Position numbers and translations under genes: made by a program. This document shows positions 40,461-45,826 of a stretch of DNA of 45,826 bases, one piece after another (position 1 is the stretch's first letter; the number at the start of each line of letters is the position of its first letter). The notes under the pieces are model-generated. The model did no database searches. It saw only the letters and a list, made by a program, of their open reading frames with translations, and was not told the DNA's origin. The stretch is from positions 1 to 45,826 of the forward strand of contig JALUBE010000162.1 of NCBI GenBank assembly GCA_027045065.1, read 5' to 3'. This stretch comes from Desulfurellales bacterium (GTDB taxonomy: Bacteria; Campylobacterota_A; Desulfurellia; Desulfurellales; Hippeaceae).

Positions 40461-41093
40461 GTGGATAGAAAGATCTCAAAGGTGGAAATCGACGGTCTTG
40501 AAGCTCTATTCTACGACGAATTGACGCTCCTTTTGAGTGGCTTCACGTACAACAGGTTCATAAAAGACGCAATAAGCAAGATCAACTTAGGCATATCGGA
40601 CACCGTTCTGGACTTCGGCTGTGGCACGGGTAAAAATTTGTGTATCATGAGAAACTACACCCAAGGGCTAATTGTCGGATTCGATACAAGCAAATACATG
40701 ATAAAACAGGCAAAAAAGCGATGCAAAAACATTAATACACACATATTCTACCACGACATCAGAAAACCCAATCCCTTCATAGATCTGTTTGACGTTGTAT
40801 TCATATCATTTGTTTTGCACGGATTTATCGACAAGGAGAGAGATATGATAATATCAAATGCCTTTAATTCGCTGAACTCCAACGGTCGTTTTTGCATACT
40901 GGATTACAACGAGTTCGACTTAGATAAGAAAAATCCGCTAATTAGAGCTATATTTAAGTATGGTGAATGCCCTCTGGCAAGCGAGTTCATAAAAATAGAT
41001 TTAAAGAATAAACTGAGAAAATTTGGCTTTAGACACTTTGAAGAGCATCTCTACTACTCCAACCTTGTGAGGTTACTCATTGCATACAAATGA
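40461..41093 (+). CDS. Class I SAM-dependent methyltransferase
   Basis: 210 aa, GTG start; VLDFGCGTGKNLCIM motif I; FCILDYNEFD. Confidence 0.85.
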   Translation: MDRKISKVEIDGLEALFYDELTLLLSGFTYNRFIKDAISKINLGISDTVLDFGCGTGKNLCIMRNYTQGLIVGFDTSKYMIKQAKKRCKNINTHIFYHDIRKPNPFIDLFDVVFISFVLHGFIDKERDMIISNAFNSLNSNGRFCILDYNEFDLDKKNPLIRAIFKYGECPLASEFIKIDLKNKLRKFGFRHFEEHLYYSNLVRLLIAYK

Positions 41094-42081
41094 ACTTGCC
41101 ATACTACTTTCGGGTTTGTCAATAAAAGACTTAAATGACTTTAAAAGCTTAGAAGAAGCCTACGAACGATACAAGGGCAAAATAAAAAAGAGGAACATTT
41201 CAAAAGAGCTTGACTACATAGAAAAAAACAACATCGAGGTGATAAACTTCTTCGATGACAAGTACCCTGACAGCTTAAGACAAATCCCATACCCTCCTGT
41301 AACGCTTTATGTTAAAGGAAAGATCAAAGAGATGGAGCTACCCATTGCCATTGTCGGCACACGGTATCCCTCTGGATACGGAGAAAAGGTCGTTAAGTAC
41401 TTAACGGAAAACTTAGTGGATGCTGGTTTTTCAATAATCAGCGGCTTGGCTTTGGGAATTGACGCAATGGCACATGCCTGGACATTGAACAAGGGTGGAT
41501 ACACCATCGCCGTTTTGGGCTGTGGAATAGATGTGGTATATCCACAAAAAAACAAAAATCTCTTCAAAAGAATTGAAGAAAATGGTTGCATAATCAGCGA
41601 ATTTCCCATCTCAACACCACCCAATAGATATAACTTCCCAGCAAGAAACAGGATTATTGCGGGGCTGTCAAAAGGCACAATTGTTGTCGAAGCGGATATA
41701 AAAAGTGGATCACTGATCACGGCAAGACTAACTGCCGAACAGGGAAAGCCCGTATTTTCCGTTCCCGGAGAAATATTCTCAAAAAGAAGCAGGGGAACGA
41801 ACAAACTCATAAGTGAGGGGGCTATACCCGTTTTGGATATAAATTCGGTTTTATCGTACTTCTATCTGGAGTTGAAGGCAGATTTAGACAGACTCAAGGA
41901 AGAAAACGCAGAGTTAACAGAAAAGGAGAAGCTTGTTCTGAATTTGCTTGAAGGCGAAATGAACGAAGATGAGCTATCGAGTTCTACTGGGCTAAATATA
42001 GAAGAACTAAGTGAAATACTGTTTGACTTAGAACTCAAAGGCTTAATAAAAAGAACAGTGATCGGTTATCAAAAAATCTAA
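41080..42081 (+). CDS. dprA: DNA-processing protein DprA
   Basis: 333 aa; AIVGTRYPSGYG, SGLALGIDAMAH, VLGCGIDVVYPQKN, FPARNRIIAGLS; C-terminal winged-helix-like segment. Confidence 0.96.
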   Translation: MHTNELAILLSGLSIKDLNDFKSLEEAYERYKGKIKKRNISKELDYIEKNNIEVINFFDDKYPDSLRQIPYPPVTLYVKGKIKEMELPIAIVGTRYPSGYGEKVVKYLTENLVDAGFSIISGLALGIDAMAHAWTLNKGGYTIAVLGCGIDVVYPQKNKNLFKRIEENGCIISEFPISTPPNRYNFPARNRIIAGLSKGTIVVEADIKSGSLITARLTAEQGKPVFSVPGEIFSKRSRGTNKLISEGAIPVLDINSVLSYFYLELKADLDRLKEENAELTEKEKLVLNLLEGEMNEDELSSSTGLNIEELSEILFDLELKGLIKRTVIGYQKI

Positions 42082-42101
42082 AACCTCAAGGAGAGAAGGG
42101 T

Positions 42102-44270
42102 ATGGATTTGGTCGTTGTGGAATCGCCAGCAAAAGCAAAAACTATAGGCAAATTCTTGGGTAAAAAATACGATGTCGTGGCATCATACGGACACATTAGA
42201 GATCTGCCAAAGAACTCGTTTGGTGTGGATATAGAGAAGGACTTTAAGCCGAAATACGTAGTGCCTAAAGAGAAAAAGTCTGTCGTTGATAACCTAAAAA
42301 AATTGGTTAAACAATCAAACACAGTCTATATAGCAACGGATGAGGATAGAGAAGGCGAAGCCATAGGTTGGCACATAACACAGGCAACAAAGGTAGATCC
42401 AGAAAAGGTAAAACGCATAGCCTTCCATGAAATAACAAAAAAAGCAATCCTTGAAGCCTTAAAATCACCGCGACAGATAAACATGGATATGGTGAACTCT
42501 CAGGAGGCCCGAAGGATACTGGACAGAATTGTGGGATACAAGTTGTCGCCTTTGCTTGCAAAGAAAATCCAAAGGGGACTGTCCGCCGGAAGGGTTCAAT
42601 CCGTCGCATTAAAACTCATAGTGGACAGAGAAGAAGAAATAAAGAACTTTAAACCCCAAGAATACTGGACAATACACCTGTTGTTCGAAGATAAGGTTGA
42701 GGCAACACTGGAAAAAATAGACGGCAGGCAATTGGAGAAATTAGAGATAAATTCAAAGGACAAGGCAAACAAAATCATTGAGGAGATAAAGAAAGAGCAA
42801 TTTACTGTAATATCTATTAAAAAGACCAAAACAAAAAGAAGACCTGAACCACCGTTTATAACAAGCACAATGCAGATGGCAGCTTCAAATCTACTTGGAT
42901 TTTCAGCCCAAAAAACAATGCGTATTGCACAAACGCTTTATGAAGGTGTTGATATAGGAAAAGACAGGGTTGGACTTATCACCTATATGAGAACAGATTC
43001 GTTTAATATTGCTGAAGAGGCCATTCAAAAGGCAAGAAAAACACTAAAGGAGCTTCTGGGCAACGATTACATACCGGAAAAACCGAATATATACAAAACA
43101 AAATCAAAGTTGGCTCAAGAGGCACACGAGGCAATAAGGCCCACAGACCCATCCCTTCTGCCAGAAATGGTAAAACCTTACCTTAACGAAGATGAATTCA
43201 AGCTATACGACTTAATTTGGCGCAGGTTCATGGCTTCACAGATAAAACCTGCCGAGTTTAAAAATGCATCCATAAGTTTCGGATCAAGCAGATTTGAAGC
43301 AAAAGCAAACTTCAAGGAACTGGTTTTTGATGGTTTCTTGAGGATCTGGACATTTACTAACACGCAAGAGAAAAAGGCACCGGATTTCAAGAAAAACCAA
43401 GCTGTAAAGCTCACAGATGTCAATGGAAAGCAACACTTTACAGAACCGCCTCCAAGATACACGGAGGCAAGCCTAATCAAAGAATTAGAGAAACACGGCA
43501 TTGGAAGACCCTCAACGTACGCAACAATAATCGACACACTTCTCAAACGTGGCTATGTGATTCTAAAGGACAAGAAGTTCTATCCACAGGAGATAGGTAT
43601 AGTTACAAGCAAAATGTTGGATAAATTCTTTTCTGATATCATAAACGTTAAATTCACAGCACAAATGGAAGAGGGATTGGATAAGGTCGCAAATAGAAAA
43701 CTGGACAAGGTAGAACTCCTAAAGAGGTTTTACGATAAATTCAAAAAGCTTTTGGACAATGCCTATGAAAACATGGAAAGACTAAAGCCAGAAGATGAAC
43801 CGACGGATGAAAAGTGTCCTATATGTGGTGCACCGCTTGTAATAAGACACGGCAAATACGGAAAGTTCTTGGCGTGCTCCAATTATCCAAAGTGCAAATA
43901 TACAAAACCGTTGGAAGAAGAGATCACAGATATCAAGTGTGACAAATGCGGCGCACCGATGGTTGTCAAATACTCAAAAAAAGGGACAAGATTCTTGGCA
44001 TGCTCCAACTATCCAAAGTGCAAGAATACAAAGCCATATCCAACGGGTTTAAAATGTCCCTTGTGTGGCGGCGAATTGGTTGAGAGAAGCTCAAAAAATG
44101 GCAAATTCTACGGATGCTCAAATTACCCAGACTGCAAGTTTACAATAAGAGGAGAGATAAAAAATCAGGTTTGCCCCATATGTGGTTATACACTTTTTGT
44201 AAAGAAAAAAAACAAATGGTGCTGCGCGAATAGCAAATGTAACTATTGCGAAGGAAATGAAGGGGCTTGA
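42102..44270 (+). CDS. topA: DNA topoisomerase I with four C-terminal zinc ribbons
   Basis: 722 aa; MDLVVVESPAKAKTIGKFLG, ATDEDREGEAIGWH, GLITYMRTDS, four CxxC...C-type modules at the C-terminus. Confidence 0.98.
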   Translation: MDLVVVESPAKAKTIGKFLGKKYDVVASYGHIRDLPKNSFGVDIEKDFKPKYVVPKEKKSVVDNLKKLVKQSNTVYIATDEDREGEAIGWHITQATKVDPEKVKRIAFHEITKKAILEALKSPRQINMDMVNSQEARRILDRIVGYKLSPLLAKKIQRGLSAGRVQSVALKLIVDREEEIKNFKPQEYWTIHLLFEDKVEATLEKIDGRQLEKLEINSKDKANKIIEEIKKEQFTVISIKKTKTKRRPEPPFITSTMQMAASNLLGFSAQKTMRIAQTLYEGVDIGKDRVGLITYMRTDSFNIAEEAIQKARKTLKELLGNDYIPEKPNIYKTKSKLAQEAHEAIRPTDPSLLPEMVKPYLNEDEFKLYDLIWRRFMASQIKPAEFKNASISFGSSRFEAKANFKELVFDGFLRIWTFTNTQEKKAPDFKKNQAVKLTDVNGKQHFTEPPPRYTEASLIKELEKHGIGRPSTYATIIDTLLKRGYVILKDKKFYPQEIGIVTSKMLDKFFSDIINVKFTAQMEEGLDKVANRKLDKVELLKRFYDKFKKLLDNAYENMERLKPEDEPTDEKCPICGAPLVIRHGKYGKFLACSNYPKCKYTKPLEEEITDIKCDKCGAPMVVKYSKKGTRFLACSNYPKCKNTKPYPTGLKCPLCGGELVERSSKNGKFYGCSNYPDCKFTIRGEIKNQVCPICGYTLFVKKKNKWCCANSKCNYCEGNEGA

Positions 44271-44288
44271 AAGCCCCTCTTTTGTTTT
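44261..44288 (+). terminator. Intrinsic terminator of the topA operon
   Basis: AGGGGCTTGAAAGCCCCT followed by CTTTTGTTTT; the topA TGA (44268-44270) lies in the loop region. Confidence 0.85.
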
Positions 44289-44637
44289 AAATATGAAATG
44301 GGTTTGTGTAGAAGATGATCAAGACGATAACGAGCATATAGATAACGAGGGATTCAATCATTGCAAGGCCGATCATCATCGTTGTAAGTAATTTACCAGA
44401 AAGCGCTGGATTCCTTGCAGTGCCCAAAACTGTACCGTTTACAGCATGTCCCTGCCCTATACCACCGCCACCTGCTGCAAGACCCAATCCAATGGCACCA
44501 CCCATGGCAACAAACATGTAGTACTTTTTCAAAACAAGATTAGCCGTCTGGGATGCCGTGTTAGCGTCTCCAGCAGCCAGAGCCGGTAGTGCAACAACCA
44601 TAGCAAGTAGCGTTAACAATAGAACCTTACCTTTCAT
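44287..44637 (-). CDS. atpE: ATP synthase Fo subunit c, with N-terminal signal-peptide-like extension
   Basis: 116 aa; MKGKVLLLTLLAMVVALPALAAG then GLGLAAGGGGIGQGHAVNGTVLGTARNPALSGKL and GLAMIESLVIYMLVIVLIIFYTNPF hairpin. Confidence 0.95.
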   Translation of the reverse strand: MKGKVLLLTLLAMVVALPALAAGDANTASQTANLVLKKYYMFVAMGGAIGLGLAAGGGGIGQGHAVNGTVLGTARNPALSGKLLTTMMIGLAMIESLVIYMLVIVLIIFYTNPFHI

Positions 44638-44682
44638 AACTCCACCTCCTCACAAAAAATCAAAATAACATTACAAACTTTT

Positions 44683-45354
44683 TTAAGCATGAGGCTCACT
44701 TACCGCATCTGCAATGTACAGTGTCGTGAGTAAGAAGAATATAAACGCCTGCAGTGTAGCTGCAAAGAGAACCAAACCCATTATGGGCAGAGGAACAAGC
44801 CACGGTGCAAGGAAAAAGATAATGGCCAAAAGCAAGTCGTCGCCAAATATGTTTCCGAACAACCTGACGGACAACGATATAATCCTTGCAAAATGACCGA
44901 TCAACTCAACAGGTATCATCAACGGCGTAAGCCACCAAACAGGCCCCATAAAGTGCTTAATATACTTTACACCGTGCTTTTTTATGCCCAAATACTGATA
45001 ATAGATAAAAACCAAAATTGCCATTGAAAGCGTTGTATTGAGATTGCTCGTGGGTGGCGTAAAGTACGGTATAAGCTCTGTGATGTTGCAGAAAAATATA
45101 AAAATGGCAAGTGTTATAATCAGTGGAAAATGCTTTGGCGTCTCTTCCTTGCCCAAAATATCCTCAACAAATGTATAAATACCGTAAACCACCGATTCAG
45201 CAACGTTTTGGATGCCCTCTGGAACCAGCTTGAGCGACGCTCTAACGATTAAAGCCAAAACAAGTATAACCAACATTATAAACCACGTAAAAACCAAATA
45301 ACCTGGTAAACCCGTTGCTTTAATTATAAAATCCAAAAAAGTTGGAGCTTCCAT
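44683..45354 (-). CDS. atpB: ATP synthase Fo subunit a
   Basis: 223 aa; SLSVRLFGNIFGDDLLLAII with conserved Arg; multi-TM. Confidence 0.95.
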   Translation of the reverse strand: MEAPTFLDFIIKATGLPGYLVFTWFIMLVILVLALIVRASLKLVPEGIQNVAESVVYGIYTFVEDILGKEETPKHFPLIITLAIFIFFCNITELIPYFTPPTSNLNTTLSMAILVFIYYQYLGIKKHGVKYIKHFMGPVWWLTPLMIPVELIGHFARIISLSVRLFGNIFGDDLLLAIIFFLAPWLVPLPIMGLVLFAATLQAFIFFLLTTLYIADAVSEPHA

Positions 45355-45363
45355 GTTTCCACC

Positions 45364-45747
45364 TCACACCACAATTTTTCTTGCGTTAAAAAGATTTGCT
45401 ATTGCTACAATCATCAAAGAAATCGGTATTATCGACACGCCAAGCACAATACCCAAGCTATTCACACCCAAACTTAAAAGAAAATAAACGCTAACACCCA
45501 CGATTGTTAACCTAATTATATAATCCACAAGCGAATATCTGCCTTTTTTAAGCCACTTTTTGGCCATAAATTTTAAAAGATACCAATCTCCCAAAGACAC
45601 CATAAAACCAAACAGGCTGCCTACAACACAACTTGTACTTTTAAAAAACAGAAAACACAACAAAGTTGTTAAAAAATATACTATTAAGAAAATAATTTCA
45701 AGTCTTTTTGTCTTTATCTTTATCTCGCCCTTGCCTTTTGATTCCAT
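45364..45747 (-). CDS. atpI: ATP synthase protein I-like membrane protein
   Basis: 127 aa, four predicted TM segments, upstream of atpB. Confidence 0.65.
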   Translation of the reverse strand: MESKGKGEIKIKTKRLEIIFLIVYFLTTLLCFLFFKSTSCVVGSLFGFMVSLGDWYLLKFMAKKWLKKGRYSLVDYIIRLTIVGVSVYFLLSLGVNSLGIVLGVSIIPISLMIVAIANLFNARKIVV

Positions 45748-45826
45748 AAAACATATTCCTAAACGCGGCTACAATACCGAAGAAAAGAAAATGAAAAAAA
45801 AGCCAGTGGTGAGTTGATGCAAATTT
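45698..45826 (-). CDS. atpZ: AtpZ-like protein, C-terminal fragment cut by the window edge
   Basis: Reverse complement reads ICINSPLAFFHFLFFGIVAAFRNMFYGIKRQGRDKDKDKKT*; the GIVAAFRNMF segment resembles AtpZ; overlaps the atpI ORF by 50 nt. Confidence 0.6.
   Translation of the reverse strand, partial: KFASTHHWLFFHFLFFGIVAAFRNMFYGIKRQGRDKDKDKKT

Noticed and set aside
45698-45747. 50-nt overlap of atpZ-like and atpI reading frames as programmed frameshift
   Set aside because: A plain overlapping start is sufficient; no slippery heptamer was recognised and the true atpI start may be internal.
1-45826. CRISPR arrays, transposases, phage genes, toxin-antitoxin pairs, tRNA/rRNA genes
   Set aside because: None seen by reading; no regularly spaced repeats beyond the three mraZ decamers. 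A tRNAscan-SE and CRISPR finder run would be needed for a firm negative.

Overview
The window looks like an ordinary bacterial chromosome segment. Gene order and protein style suggest a Campylobacterota/Desulfurellales-like thermophile such as Hippea or Desulfurella; that is inference, not tested by search. It is almost fully coding. One long run of minus-strand genes covers about 1-40334, a three-gene plus-strand island (methyltransferase, dprA, topA) covers 40461-44270, and minus-strand atpE/atpB/atpI/atpZ close the right edge. Contents are mostly housekeeping: split ATP synthase loci at both ends, parAB, murG, recN, nadK, livHMGF, a macrodomain protein, a glycosyltransferase/deacetylase cluster, valS, iorAB, queF, comM, an FnIII lipoprotein, an RluD-type pseudouridine synthase, a class A PBP, a membrane TPR protein, an aminotransferase, coaD, rsmD, a U32 peptidase, an mraZ-rsmH-ftsL-ftsI cluster, a DUF59 protein, a CDF transporter and an aldehyde dehydrogenase. 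I saw no CRISPR array, rRNA, tRNA, transposon or defence system. The best second-look signals are: (1) livH appears to start at a non-canonical AUA codon, in an ATAG stop/start overlap behind a strong Shine-Dalgarno; (2) a 10-bp-periodic triplet of MraZ-type boxes runs into the mraZ start codon; (3) the topA terminator hairpin carries the topA stop codon in its loop; (4) a signal peptide/CarboxypepD_reg-like domain is fused to an ArsB/NhaD-type permease next to a divergent Usp protein; (5) several uncharacterised envelope proteins are translationally coupled to known genes. I did not find a convincing completely new multi-gene system.
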